From NCBI RefSeq assembly GCF_004365965.1, contig NZ_SOEB01000010.1, forward strand, positions 1 through 64,000: a stretch of DNA of 64,000 nt. The letters run 5' to 3'. Below are positions 9,502 through 18,973 of this stretch, in pieces. Origin of the DNA: Rhodovulum visakhapatnamense (GTDB lineage: Bacteria; Pseudomonadota; Alphaproteobacteria; Rhodobacterales; Rhodobacteraceae). The notes below the pieces were generated by a model. The model worked only from the letters and a program-made list of their open reading frames with translations, ran no database searches and was not told the DNA's origin. Numbering within the stretch: the stretch's first letter is position 1; each line of letters opens with the position of its first letter. The translations under genes and the position numbers were made by a program.

Positions 9502-9544
9502 GTCTTCCCCTGACTTTAGGGGATGATTCCCCGGCTTTTGGGGT

Positions 9545-9631
9545 TGGTGCCCAGGAGAGGACTCGAACCTCCACGTCCTTGCGAACACTAGCACCTGAAG
9601 CTAGCGCGTCTACCAATTCCGCCACCTGGGC
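9545..9631 (-). tRNA. tRNA-Leu (anticodon CAG)
   Basis: Reverse-strand sequence folds as a class II tRNA: acceptor GCCCAGG pairs with CCTGGGC, D-arm with GGTAGACGC, anticodon stem CTAGC/GCTAG around loop TTCAGGT (anticodon CAG), a long variable arm, and TTCGAGTCC in the T-loop. The 3' CCA is encoded. It reads the CTG codon, which is the dominant leucine codon in these genes. Confidence 0.96.
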
Positions 9632-9771
9632 AGGTGTCGTGAGGCGGTGATCTATAGGTGGCCGCAGACGGTGTCAACGGCGATTTTTGCCTCGCGATAC
9701 GATCTCTTGCTTGGGGCGCCCGGCCCCTATATTCGGTTGCATACCATCATATGCCAAGGAGGCGTCTCTCC

Positions 9772-10758
9772 ATGTCCAAGCTGGTCACCATCTTCGGCGG
9801 GTCGGGATTTGTCGGCCGCTACGTCGCGCGGCGCATGGCCCGCGCGGGCTGGCGGGTACGCGTGGCGGTGCGGCGTCCGAACGAGGCGCTGTTCGTGCGC
9901 ACTTATGGCGCGGTGGGGCAGGTCGAACCCGTGCTGTGCAATGTCCGCGACCGCGACTCGGTCCGGCTGGCGCTGCAGGGGGCCGAGGCGGCGGTGAACT
10001 GCGTCGGCATCCTTGCCGAATCGGGGCGCAACACCTTCGGGCTGGTGCAGCATTACGGCGCGCTTCACATCGCCGAAGAGGCACGGGCCGCCGGGGTGAC
10101 GCGGCTGGTGCAGATCTCGGCGATCGGTGCCGATATCGAGTCGGACAGCGCCTATTCCGAAACCAAGGGGCGCGGCGAGGCGGCGGTGCGCGAGAGCTTT
10201 CCCGACGCGGTGATCCTGCGGCCTTCGCTGGTGTTCGGTCCCGAGGATCAGTTCTTCAACCGCTTCGCGCAGATGGCGCGGTTCTCGCCGGTTCTGCCGG
10301 TGGTCGGCTATTTCACCCGGTTCCAGCCGGTCTATGTCGACGACGTTGCCGCCGCTGCGGCGAAAGCCGCGATGGGCGAGGCCGCGCCGGGCATCTACGA
10401 ACTGGGCGGCCCCGAGGTGCGGAGCTTCGGCGAACTGATGGAAGAGATGCTTGAAGTGATCGGCCGTCCGAACCGGATCGTGCTGCCGCTGCCGCTGGCG
10501 CTGGGTGCCGCGATGGGGACGGTCTTCGATCTGGTGCAGTCGCTGTCGCTGGGGATTCTGGACAACAAGGTCGTGACCCGCGACCAGGTCCGCAATCTCG
10601 GGCGCGACAATGTCGTGGGCGAGGGCATGCCGGGGCTGGCCGAACTGGGCATCCAGCCCACCGCGATGGAGGCGGTGTTGCCGGAATATCTGTGGCGCTA
10701 CCGCCCCGCGGGTCAGTTCTACGAAATCCGCGAGGCGGCCAAGCGGCTGCGTCCCTGA
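9772..10758 (+). CDS. NAD(P)-binding SDR of the complex I NDUFA9 subunit family
   Basis: The 328-residue protein starts with a Rossmann motif TIFGGSGFVGRYVARRMA and continues with AAVNCVGILAESG, LVQISAIGAD, SAYSETKGRGEAAVRE and ILRPSLVFGPEDQFFNRFA, the pattern of atypical extended SDRs related to the NDUFA9 subunit of respiratory complex I. In alphaproteobacteria these are free-standing proteins, possibly complex I assembly or quinone-related factors. The ATG at 9772 has AAGGAGG upstream; an earlier in-frame ATG overlaps that ribosome site and is less likely. It is divergent from the tRNA-Leu. Confidence 0.85.
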   Translation: MSKLVTIFGGSGFVGRYVARRMARAGWRVRVAVRRPNEALFVRTYGAVGQVEPVLCNVRDRDSVRLALQGAEAAVNCVGILAESGRNTFGLVQHYGALHIAEEARAAGVTRLVQISAIGADIESDSAYSETKGRGEAAVRESFPDAVILRPSLVFGPEDQFFNRFAQMARFSPVLPVVGYFTRFQPVYVDDVAAAAAKAAMGEAAPGIYELGGPEVRSFGELMEEMLEVIGRPNRIVLPLPLALGAAMGTVFDLVQSLSLGILDNKVVTRDQVRNLGRDNVVGEGMPGLAELGIQPTAMEAVLPEYLWRYRPAGQFYEIREAAKRLRP

Positions 10759-11562
10759 TCAGGTATAGGCGATCCACAGCAGGACGAGGCCGAGGATCAC
10801 CCGGTAGACCACATAGGGCGTGAAGCTGATCGACCGGGCCAGCCGCATCATCACGGCCAGCGCGATCAGCGCCGAGACGAAGGTAAAGCCCGCGGCGATG
10901 GCGCCGTCGCGCAGCACCGCCATGTCGGCCTCGGCCGCGGCCTTGCCGCCGACCAGCACCGCCGAGGCCAGGATCGTCGGGATCGACATCAGCATCGACA
11001 GCCGCGCGGCGCCGACCCGGTCATAGCCCAGCATCCGCGCCCCGGTGATGGTGATGCCCGACCGCGAGGTGCCGGGGATCAGCGCGACCACCTGCCACAG
11101 GCCCAGGATGATGGCGTGTTTCAGCGTCCAGGTATTGGCCTTGCGGGTCTCGGGAAAGCGGGTGTCGGCGACCCACAGAACGAGGCCGAAGATCAGCATG
11201 GTCCAGCCGATCACCGCGATGCTGCGCATCATGTCCTCAAGCCCGGTCAGTTCCAGCACCAGCCCGACCGCCATCACCGGAATGGTGGCCACGATCAGGC
11301 ACAGCGCCAGAAAGGCGCCGGGCGTGTCGATCTTGCCGCGCGCGACCCGGGTCAGGCCGCCCAGGGCCAGCATCGCATCCTTCCGGAAGTAAAGAACGAC
11401 CGCCGCGAGCGTGCCGACATGCACCGCCACGTCGATGATATGGCCCTGGTCGGCCATGCCGGTCAGGCCCGGCAGCAGAATCAGGTGGCCCGAAGAGGAA
11501 ATCGGAAGAAACTCGGTGATGCCCTGGATCACCGCGATCAGAAACAGGTGGAAAAGCGTCAT
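10759..11562 (-). CDS. uppP: undecaprenyl-diphosphatase UppP/BacA
   Basis: A 267-residue polytopic membrane protein with the two BacA signature regions: GITEFLPISSSGHLIL near the N-terminus (catalytic Glu and Ser) and PGTSRSGITITGARMLG around residue 165 (catalytic Arg). It recycles undecaprenyl diphosphate to the monophosphate carrier for peptidoglycan and surface-polysaccharide synthesis. The start is set at MTLFHLFLIAVIQGITEF, which gives the normal family length and N-terminus; longer in-frame readings add a non-homologous leader. It converges with the upstream oxidoreductase with no gap between stops. Confidence 0.95.
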   Translation of the reverse strand: MTLFHLFLIAVIQGITEFLPISSSGHLILLPGLTGMADQGHIIDVAVHVGTLAAVVLYFRKDAMLALGGLTRVARGKIDTPGAFLALCLIVATIPVMAVGLVLELTGLEDMMRSIAVIGWTMLIFGLVLWVADTRFPETRKANTWTLKHAIILGLWQVVALIPGTSRSGITITGARMLGYDRVGAARLSMLMSIPTILASAVLVGGKAAAEADMAVLRDGAIAAGFTFVSALIALAVMMRLARSISFTPYVVYRVILGLVLLWIAYT

Positions 11563-11791
11563 GGGATGGCCCGGAGGTTCAGGATGGCGCCCAGCATAGG
11601 GACGTGATTCGGAAAGGGAAGACTCCGCTATAGGGAATGCGTGCTGACCTAAAAAAGCGGTTTGCCGCAGAGCTGGCGGAGATGGGGGCGAAATTTCTTG
11701 CAAATAAGACAGCATTGCTGACTTTTAATGGACGAGCTTCCTTCGTATAGAAGCGTCCCGAAGGTCCCGACCCATCCTGGAAGGAAAGGCA

Positions 11792-13225
11792 ATGGCGCAG
11801 CAAAAGATGCTTCAGTTCGTCCGCGTGGCGAAAGAGACGCCGGAGAAACGCGAGGCCGGTGACCGCGCGAAGGATTTCGACGAAATCTACGCCGAATTCG
11901 CGGCCGAGAAGGCCGCCGAGCAGGCCTCGCGCTGCAGCCAGTGCGGCGTGCCGTTCTGTCAGTCGCACTGTCCGTTGCACAACAACATCCCCGACTGGCT
12001 GCGGCTGACCGCCGAGGGCCGTCTGGAAGAGGCCTATGCGATGAGCCAGGCCACCAACACCTTCCCCGAGATCTGCGGGCGGATCTGTCCGCAGGACCGG
12101 CTGTGCGAAGGCAATTGCGTGATCGAGCAGTCCGGCCACGGCACCGTGACCATCGGCGCGGTCGAGAAGTACATCACCGACACCGCCTGGGACGAAGGCT
12201 GGGTGCCGCCGATCGCGCCTGCCGAAGACCGCAGCGAAAGCGTGGGCATCATCGGCGCGGGCCCGGGCGGGCTGGCGGCGGCCGACCGGCTTAGGCGCGC
12301 GGGCCTTCAGGTGACCGTCTATGACCGGCACGACCGGGCGGGCGGGCTGCTGACTTATGGCATTCCCGGCTTCAAGCTGGAAAAGGACATCGTCATGCGC
12401 CGCGTGGCGCAGCTGGAACAGGGCGGTGTCGAGTTCGTGCTGAACTGCAATGTCGGCACCGATATCAGCTTCGACGCGATCCGCGGCAAGCATGACGCGG
12501 TGCTGATCGCGACCGGTGTCTACAAGGGCCGCGACCTGACCGGCCCCGGCGCGGGCGCCCAGGGCATCGTTGCCGCGCTGGATTACCTGACCGCCTCGAA
12601 CCGGGTCAGCTTTGGCGACGAGGTGCCGGAATACCTGTCGGGCGAGTTGAACGCCGAGGGCAAGCGGGTGATCGTGGTCGGCGGCGGCGATACCGCCATG
12701 GACTGCGTGCGCACCGCGATCCGGCAGGGCGCGGTCAGCGTCAAATGCCTTTACCGCCGCGACCGCGCCAACATGCCGGGCTCGCAGCGCGAGGTTCAGA
12801 ATGCCGAAGAGGAGGGCGTCGATTTCGTCTGGCTCTCGGCGCCGAAGGGCTTTGCCGGCGATCCGGTGACCTCGGTCATGGTGCAGAAGATGCGGCTTGG
12901 CCCGCCGGATGCCTCTGGGCGGCAATCGCCCGAGGTGATCGAGGGCGCCGATTATGTCGAGCCTGCCGATCTGGTCATCAAGGCGCTGGGCTTCGAGCCC
13001 GAGGACCTGCCCGCGCTTTGGGGCGAGGACGCGCTGGAAGTGACCCGCTGGGGCACCGTGAAGGCCGATTTCCGCAGCCACGAGACCTCGCTGCCGGGCG
13101 TCTTCGCGGTCGGCGACATCGTGCGCGGCGCAAGCCTTGTCGTCTGGGCGATCCGCGACGGGCGCGAGGCGGCTGACAGCATTCTCGACTTCCTGGCGCA
13201 GCCCGCCCAGGTCGCCGCGGAATAG
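11792..13225 (+). CDS. gltD: glutamate synthase (NADPH) small subunit
   Basis: A 477-residue flavoprotein. Residues 45-110 hold the ferredoxin-like cysteine region (CSQCGVPFCQSHCPLHNNIPDW, then CGRICPQDRLCEGNC) that binds [4Fe-4S] clusters; residue 150 on has the FAD site GIIGAGPGGLAAADRLR, and GKRVIVVGGGDTAMDC is the NADPH site. It passes electrons from NADPH to the large subunit for reductive transfer of the glutamine amide to 2-oxoglutarate. AAGGAAAGG precedes the ATG. The 229-base upstream gap is locally AT-rich and should hold the promoter. A GFA-family gene separates it from gltB. Confidence 0.96.
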   Translation: MAQQKMLQFVRVAKETPEKREAGDRAKDFDEIYAEFAAEKAAEQASRCSQCGVPFCQSHCPLHNNIPDWLRLTAEGRLEEAYAMSQATNTFPEICGRICPQDRLCEGNCVIEQSGHGTVTIGAVEKYITDTAWDEGWVPPIAPAEDRSESVGIIGAGPGGLAAADRLRRAGLQVTVYDRHDRAGGLLTYGIPGFKLEKDIVMRRVAQLEQGGVEFVLNCNVGTDISFDAIRGKHDAVLIATGVYKGRDLTGPGAGAQGIVAALDYLTASNRVSFGDEVPEYLSGELNAEGKRVIVVGGGDTAMDCVRTAIRQGAVSVKCLYRRDRANMPGSQREVQNAEEEGVDFVWLSAPKGFAGDPVTSVMVQKMRLGPPDASGRQSPEVIEGADYVEPADLVIKALGFEPEDLPALWGEDALEVTRWGTVKADFRSHETSLPGVFAVGDIVRGASLVVWAIRDGREAADSILDFLAQPAQVAAE

Positions 13226-13236
13226 GGGGCCAGCCG

Positions 13237-13701
13237 ATGTCGGACACCACTCTGAAGGGGCACTGTCTCTGCGGCGCCGTCACGGTCGAGATCGAACCGG
13301 CGCAGCAGGTGCTTGGCGCCTGCCATTGCGGGATGTGCCGCAAATGGACCTCGGGGCCGCTGATGGCAGTCCATACCACGCAGCCGATCCGGGCCGAGGG
13401 TCCGGTCAAGACCTATGCCTCGTCGCAATGGGCCGAGCGCGCCTTCTGCTCGGACTGCGGCTCGTCGCTCTGGTACGCCTTCACCGCCGAAGGCGCGCAC
13501 AAGGGGCATTGCTTCGTGTCGGCCGGGCTGTTCGAGGGCACCCGCGACCTGCCGCTGAGCTCGGAGGTCTATATCGACAGCAAACCCGGCGGCTATGCCT
13601 TCGCCGGCGATCACGTGCGGTTGACCGAGGCCCAGATGATGGCCGCCGCCGCAGACGGAATGAGCATGGGCTCGACGGGCTCCGAAGGAGAACAGAAATG
13701 A
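13237..13701 (+). CDS. GFA-family zinc protein (glutathione-dependent formaldehyde-activating-like)
   Basis: A 154-residue protein with the GFA/CENP-V fold signature: LKGHCLCGAVTVEIE, ACHCGMCRKWTSGP and FCSDCGSSLWYAF, which supply two Cys-based zinc sites. Members include the S-hydroxymethylglutathione-forming enzyme Gfa but most are of unknown function. It lies 11 bases after gltD and its TGA overlaps the gltB ATG by four bases, so it is translationally coupled to gltB. A role linked to glutamate synthase is suggested by this position only. No signal peptide is present. Confidence 0.85.
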   Translation: MSDTTLKGHCLCGAVTVEIEPAQQVLGACHCGMCRKWTSGPLMAVHTTQPIRAEGPVKTYASSQWAERAFCSDCGSSLWYAFTAEGAHKGHCFVSAGLFEGTRDLPLSSEVYIDSKPGGYAFAGDHVRLTEAQMMAAAADGMSMGSTGSEGEQK

Positions 13702-16700
13702 CCAAATACGATGCCGCCTGGGTCGCCCGGGAAGAAGCCAAGCGGGCTTTCGTGGCCGAACACGGTCTTTACAGCCCCGAAGACGAACATTCGTCCTGTG
13801 GCGTGGGTCTGGTCGTTGCCATCGACGGCAAGCCCTCGCGCAAGGTCGTCGAGAACGGGATCGACGCGCTGAAGGCGGTCTGGCACCGCGGCGCGGTCGA
13901 TGCCGACGGCAAGACCGGCGACGGCGCGGGCATCCATGTGCAGATCCCGGTGCCGTTCTTCTACGACCAGATCCGCCGCACCGGCCACGAGCCCCATGCC
14001 GACCGTCTGATCGCCGTGGGCCAGGTCTTCCTGCCGCGCACCGATTTCAGCGCGCAGGAGGTCTGCCGGACCATCGTCGAGACCGAAGTCCTGCGCATGG
14101 GCTACTATATCTACGGCTGGCGCCACGTTCCGGTGAATATCGACGTCCTGGGCGAGAAGGCCAACGCGACCCGGCCCGAGATCGAACAGATCCTGATCTC
14201 GAATTCCAAGGATGTCGATGAAGAGACCTTCGAGCGCGAGCTTTACGTGATCCGCCGCAGGATCGAGAAGGCCGCCGCCGCCGCCCAGGTGCCCTCGCTC
14301 TATATCTGTTCGCTGAGCTGCCGGTCGCTGATCTACAAGGGCATGATGCTGGCCGAGCAGGTCGCCGAATTCTATCCCGACCTCAAGGACGACCGGTTCG
14401 AATCGGCCTTTGCGATCTATCACCAGCGCTATTCGACCAACACCTTCCCGCAATGGTGGCTGGCCCAGCCGTTCCGCATGCTGGCCCATAACGGCGAGAT
14501 CAACACCCTGAAGGGCAACCTCAACTGGCTGAAAAGCCACGAGATCCGGATGGCGTCCTCGGCCTTCGGCGAGCTTGCCGAAGACATCAAGCCGATCGTG
14601 GCGCAAGGGTCTTCGGACTCGGCCGCGCTCGATTCCGTGTTCGAGGTTCTGGTTCGTGCGGGCCGCAACGCGCCGATGGCCAAGACCATGCTGGTGCCCG
14701 AGGCCTGGTCGCAGCAGACGGTCGAGCTGAAACAGTCCTGGCGCGACATGTATGCCTATGTGAACTCGGTGATGGAGCCCTGGGACGGTCCGGCCGCCCT
14801 GGCCATGACCGACGGCCGCTGGGTCTGTGCCGGTCTCGACCGGAACGGCCTGCGCCCGATGCGCTATGTCGTCACCGGCGACGGCCTGCTGATCGCCGGG
14901 TCCGAAAGCGGCATGGTCCCGACCGAAGAGGCCACCGTCCGCGAGAAGGGTGCGCTGGGCCCGGGGCAGATGATCGCGGTCGACATGACCGAGGGCAAGC
15001 TGCTGCGCGACAGCGAAATCAAGGACATGATGGCGGCCACCCAACCGTTTGGCGAATGGCTCGACAAGGTGACCGAGATCGACGAGGTGCTGACCGCGGT
15101 GTCCGAAAAGCCGCTGTTCGACGGGGCGGACCTGCGCCGGCGGCAGATCTCGGCGGGCTACACCATCGAGGAAATCGAATCGATCCTGATGCCGATGGCC
15201 GAGGACGGCAAGGAGGCGCTGGCCTCGATGGGCGATGACACGCCCTCGGCGGTCCTGTCCGAGAAGTACCGCCCGCTCAGCCATTTCTTCCGGCAGAACT
15301 TCAGCCAGGTGACGAATCCGCCGATCGACAGTCTGCGCGAATACCGGGTGATGAGCCTGAAGACGCGCTTCGGCAACCTGCGCAACGTGCTTGACGAGGA
15401 TGGCAGCCAGACCCGGATCGTGATCCTGGAAAGCCCGTTCCTCGGCAATGCCCAGTTCGACGAGCTGGTGAAGCACTTCTCGGTGCCGATGGCCGAGATC
15501 GACTGCACCTTCCCGCCGGGCGCGGGACCCGAGGCGCTGCGCCTCGGGCTGCAACGCATCCGCAACGAGGCCGAGGACGCGGTGCGCTCGGGCGCGGGCC
15601 ATATCGTGCTGACCGACCATCACCAGGGCGAGGACAAGGTCGCGATGCCGATGATCCTCGCGACTTCGGCCGTGCATAGCTGGCTGACCCGCAAGGGGCT
15701 CCGGACCTTCTGCTCGCTGAACGTGCGGTCTGCCGAATGCGTCGATCCGCATTACTTCGCGGTGCTGATCGGTTGCGGCGCCACCACGGTGAACGCCTAT
15801 CTGGCCGAGGACACGCTGGCCGACCGCATCAAGCGCGGCCTGCTGGATTGCAGCCTGACCGAGGCCGTCGGCCATTACCGCAAGGCCATCGATCTGGGCC
15901 TTTTGAAGATCATGTCCAAGATGGGCATCTCGGTGATCTCGTCCTATCGCGGCGGGCTCAATTTCGAGGCCGTGGGGCTGTCGCGCGCGATGTGCGCCGA
16001 GTATTTCCCGGGCATGCACAGCCGCATTTCCGGCATCGGCGTCACCGGCATCCAGCGCAAGCTGGAAGAGGTGCACCGGCTGGGCTGGAAGGGCGGCCAG
16101 GATGTGCTGCCGATCGGCGGTTTCTACAAGGCCCGCCGCACCGGCGAACGTCACGCCTGGGAAGCCAGCAACATGCACATGCTGCAACAGGCCTGCAACA
16201 CGGCGTCTTTCGAGGTGTGGAAGCAGTATTCGGCCGCGATGCGCTCGACCCCGCCGATCCATCTGCGCGATCTGCTCGACATCAAGTCGCTGGGCAAGCC
16301 GGTGCCGCTGGACGAGGTCGAATCGATCACCTCGATCCGCAAGCGCTTCGTGACGCCCGGCATGTCGCTGGGGGCGCTCAGCCCCGAGGCGCACAAGACG
16401 CTGAATGTCGCGATGAACCGGATCGGCGCCAAGTCCGACTCGGGCGAGGGCGGCGAGGACCCGGCGCATTTCTATCCGGAACCCAACGGCGACAACCCCT
16501 CGGCCAAGATCAAGCAGGTGGCTTCGGGCCGCTTCGGTGTCACCGCCGAATACCTGAACCACTGCGAAGAGCTTGAGATCAAGGTGGCCCAGGGCGCCAA
16601 GCCCGGCGAGGGCGGCCAGCTTCCGGGGATGAAGGTCACCGACCTGATCGCGCGTCTGCGGCATTCGACCAAGGGCGTGACCCTGATCTCGCCGCCGCCG

Positions 16701-18236
16701 CATCATGACATCTACTCGATCGAGGACCTGGCGCAGCTGATCTACGATCTCAAGCAGATCAACCCGCGCTGCAAGGTGACGGTCAAGCTGGTGGCCTCGT
16801 CGGGCGTCGGCACCATCGCCGCCGGTGTGGCCAAGGCCAAGGCCGACGTGATCCTGATCTCGGGCCATAACGGCGGCACCGGCGCCTCGCCCGCGACCTC
16901 GATCAAATATGCCGGTCTTCCGTGGGAGATGGGCCTGACCGAGGCGCATCAGGTTCTGTCGATGAACAACCTGCGCGAGCGGGTGACGCTTCGGACCGAT
17001 GGCGGGCTGCGCACCGGGCGCGACATCGTCATGGCGGCGATGATGGGGGCCGAGGAATATGGCATCGGCACCGCCGCGCTGATCGCCATGGGCTGCATCA
17101 TGGTCCGCCAGTGCCAGTCGAACACCTGCCCGGTGGGCGTCTGCACCCAGGACGAAAAGCTGCGTGGCAAGTTCACCGGCAATGCCGACAAGGTGGTCAA
17201 CCTCATCACCTTCTACGCCCAGGAAGTGCGCGAGCTGCTCAGCCAGATCGGCGCGCGGTCCATGGACGAGATCATCGGCCGGTCGGACCTGCTGACCCAG
17301 ATCAGCCGGGGCTCTGCCCACCTCGACGACCTCGACCTGAACCCGCTGCTGATCCAGGTCGATGCCAACGACCGCCCGACCCTCGACCGCAGCCGGCCGC
17401 GGACCGAGGTGCCGGATGCGCTCGACGCCGAGATCCTGCGCGATGCCGCCCCGTTCTTCGAGGATGGCGAGAAGATGCAGGTCAGCTATGCGGTGCGGAA
17501 CACCCACCGGACCATCGGCACCCGGGTGTCCAGCCACATCGTCCAGCGCTTCGGCATGCGCAACAAGCTGCAGCCCGACCATCTGACCGTGAAACTTGCG
17601 GGCAGTGCCGGGCAGTCGCTGGGGGCGTTCGGGGCGCCGGGGCTGAAGATCATCGTCGCGGGCGATGCCAACGACTATGTCGGCAAGGGTCTGTCGGGCG
17701 CGATCATCGTGGTGCGTCCGCCGCTCAGCTCGCCGCTGGTGGCCTCCGAGAACACCATCATCGGCAATACCGTGCTGTACGGGGCGACCGACGGGCATCT
17801 CTTTGCGCTGGGCCGGGCGGGCGAACGCTTTGCCGTGCGGAACTCGGGCGCCAAGGTGGTGGTCGAGGGCTGCGGCTCGAACGGGTGCGAATACATGACC
17901 GGCGGGATTGCCGTGATCCTCGGCACCATCGGCGCCAACTTCGGCGCGGGCATGACCGGCGGCATGGCCTATCTCTACGATCCCGAGGGCGAGGCGTCGC
18001 TGAAGATCAACCCCGAGACGCTGATCACCTGCAAGGTCGCGGTCCAGCACTGGGAGGCCGAGCTGAAAGGCCTGATCTCGCGCCATGCCGAAGAGACCGG
18101 CAGCCCCAAGGCGCGTGATATCCTCGCCCATTGGGAGCTGGAAAAGGGCAACTTCCTGCAGGTCTGCCCGCGCGAGATGCTGCCGCACCTGACCCATCCG
18201 CTGGGCAACGAAGAACGCGCGGTTCCGGCGGAATAA
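13698..18236 (+). CDS. gltB: glutamate synthase (NADPH) large subunit
   Basis: The 1512-residue enzyme has the usual four parts: an N-terminal Ntn glutaminase domain whose nucleophile is Cys34 in HSSCGVG (the leader before it is cleaved), a central domain, an FMN-binding synthase domain with SGHNGGTGASP and the 3Fe-4S motif CIMVRQCQSNTCPVGVC, and a C-terminal beta-helix domain with GCGSNGCEYMTGG. It converts glutamine plus 2-oxoglutarate to two glutamates. The ATG follows GAAGGAGAA and overlaps the preceding stop (ATGA); a long in-frame upstream extension exists but is not coding. A hairpin terminator follows. Confidence 0.97.
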   Translation: MTKYDAAWVAREEAKRAFVAEHGLYSPEDEHSSCGVGLVVAIDGKPSRKVVENGIDALKAVWHRGAVDADGKTGDGAGIHVQIPVPFFYDQIRRTGHEPHADRLIAVGQVFLPRTDFSAQEVCRTIVETEVLRMGYYIYGWRHVPVNIDVLGEKANATRPEIEQILISNSKDVDEETFERELYVIRRRIEKAAAAAQVPSLYICSLSCRSLIYKGMMLAEQVAEFYPDLKDDRFESAFAIYHQRYSTNTFPQWWLAQPFRMLAHNGEINTLKGNLNWLKSHEIRMASSAFGELAEDIKPIVAQGSSDSAALDSVFEVLVRAGRNAPMAKTMLVPEAWSQQTVELKQSWRDMYAYVNSVMEPWDGPAALAMTDGRWVCAGLDRNGLRPMRYVVTGDGLLIAGSESGMVPTEEATVREKGALGPGQMIAVDMTEGKLLRDSEIKDMMAATQPFGEWLDKVTEIDEVLTAVSEKPLFDGADLRRRQISAGYTIEEIESILMPMAEDGKEALASMGDDTPSAVLSEKYRPLSHFFRQNFSQVTNPPIDSLREYRVMSLKTRFGNLRNVLDEDGSQTRIVILESPFLGNAQFDELVKHFSVPMAEIDCTFPPGAGPEALRLGLQRIRNEAEDAVRSGAGHIVLTDHHQGEDKVAMPMILATSAVHSWLTRKGLRTFCSLNVRSAECVDPHYFAVLIGCGATTVNAYLAEDTLADRIKRGLLDCSLTEAVGHYRKAIDLGLLKIMSKMGISVISSYRGGLNFEAVGLSRAMCAEYFPGMHSRISGIGVTGIQRKLEEVHRLGWKGGQDVLPIGGFYKARRTGERHAWEASNMHMLQQACNTASFEVWKQYSAAMRSTPPIHLRDLLDIKSLGKPVPLDEVESITSIRKRFVTPGMSLGALSPEAHKTLNVAMNRIGAKSDSGEGGEDPAHFYPEPNGDNPSAKIKQVASGRFGVTAEYLNHCEELEIKVAQGAKPGEGGQLPGMKVTDLIARLRHSTKGVTLISPPPHHDIYSIEDLAQLIYDLKQINPRCKVTVKLVASSGVGTIAAGVAKAKADVILISGHNGGTGASPATSIKYAGLPWEMGLTEAHQVLSMNNLRERVTLRTDGGLRTGRDIVMAAMMGAEEYGIGTAALIAMGCIMVRQCQSNTCPVGVCTQDEKLRGKFTGNADKVVNLITFYAQEVRELLSQIGARSMDEIIGRSDLLTQISRGSAHLDDLDLNPLLIQVDANDRPTLDRSRPRTEVPDALDAEILRDAAPFFEDGEKMQVSYAVRNTHRTIGTRVSSHIVQRFGMRNKLQPDHLTVKLAGSAGQSLGAFGAPGLKIIVAGDANDYVGKGLSGAIIVVRPPLSSPLVASENTIIGNTVLYGATDGHLFALGRAGERFAVRNSGAKVVVEGCGSNGCEYMTGGIAVILGTIGANFGAGMTGGMAYLYDPEGEASLKINPETLITCKVAVQHWEAELKGLISRHAEETGSPKARDILAHWELEKGNFLQVCPREMLPHLTHPLGNEERAVPAE

Positions 18237-18260
18237 AGCCTGTTTGAGCCTGAAGATGAG

Positions 18261-18302
18261 GACCCCCGCCGCCGAAAGGTGCGCGGGGGTCACTCGTTTT
18301 TG
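18261..18302 (+). terminator. rho-independent terminator after gltB
   Basis: GACCCCCGC pairs perfectly with GCGGGGGTC (9 bp) across a 13-base loop, followed by GTTTTT. It lies 24 bases after the gltB stop and should end the gltD-GFA-gltB transcript. Confidence 0.85.
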
Positions 18303-18377
18303 ATCCCGCGACGGGTTTCTCGGCAGGCCTCGCGGCCCCACCTCCTTTGGTAATTGAAACTGTAAAAGGAGGTTGAA

Positions 18378-18884
18378 ATGGCCGATCTGATTGCCGTGGC
18401 CTTCGACGATGAAAGCAAGGCCTTCGACATGCGGGGCGAACTGGTCCGGATGCAGAAGGATTACCTGCTCGACATGGAGGACGTGGTCGTCGTGACCCGC
18501 AACGACGAGGGCAAGGTGAAGCTGCACCAGGCGGTGAACCTGACCGCGGCGGGCGCCGTGGGCGGGTCGTTCTGGGGGCTTCTGATCGGGCTTCTGTTCC
18601 TCAACCCGCTCCTGGGGCTCGCGGTGGGCGCGGGCGCAGGCGCCATCGGCGGCGCGCTCAGCGACATCGGAATCGACGACGATTTCATGAAGGAGCTGGG
18701 CGAGAAACTGACCCCCGGCAGTTCGGCGCTGTTCGTCCTGGTGCGCAAGGCGACCGGTGACCGCGTGATCGAGCGTCTGCGCGAGGTCGATGCCGAGGGC
18801 CGCATCCTGCGCACCTCGCTGTCGAAGGAAGACGAGGCAACGCTGCGCGAGGTGCTTGAGCGGACCCGCGACAAGGTGGCCTGA
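18378..18884 (+). CDS. DUF1269 family membrane-associated protein
   Basis: A 168-residue protein matching the DUF1269 pattern: an N-terminal soluble domain (MADLIAVAFDDESKAFDMRG, LDMEDVVVVTRNDEG), a central glycine-rich hydrophobic pair of helices (about 58-98, GGSFWGLLIGLLFLNPLLGL then GAGAGAIGGAL), then DIGIDDDFMKELGEKLTPGSSALFVLV. Function is unknown; the Gly-zipper-like middle suggests membrane association. A very strong ribosome site (AAAGGAGG) precedes it, and a terminator upstream indicates its own promoter. High expression is therefore likely. Confidence 0.85.
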   Translation: MADLIAVAFDDESKAFDMRGELVRMQKDYLLDMEDVVVVTRNDEGKVKLHQAVNLTAAGAVGGSFWGLLIGLLFLNPLLGLAVGAGAGAIGGALSDIGIDDDFMKELGEKLTPGSSALFVLVRKATGDRVIERLREVDAEGRILRTSLSKEDEATLREVLERTRDKVA

Positions 18885-18973
18885 CCCCGGGGCTCTCGTC
18901 GCCGCGGCGCCCCGGCAACGACGGGCCTTGCGGGGCGGTGGCCAAGCGCTGCGGGCTCGGCTATCACGCGGGC

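Noticed and set aside
9502-9594. Longer N-terminus for ribonuclease D
   Set aside because: It would be read through the tRNA-Leu gene; a GTG with a good ribosome site and conserved N-terminus lies downstream.
7311-9650. Long plus-strand open frame across lptC, kdsD, rnd and the tRNA
   Set aside because: It runs antisense through four well-supported features and has no recognisable domain.
11640-11791. Sigma-54 or sigma-70 promoter before gltD
   Set aside because: The region is AT-richer and surely holds a promoter, but no -35/-10 or -24/-12 pair has proper spacing, so I do not mark one.
13137-13697. In-frame upstream extension of gltB
   Set aside because: It overlaps gltD and the whole GFA gene; the nucleophile Cys34 and the ribosome site support the ATG at 13698.
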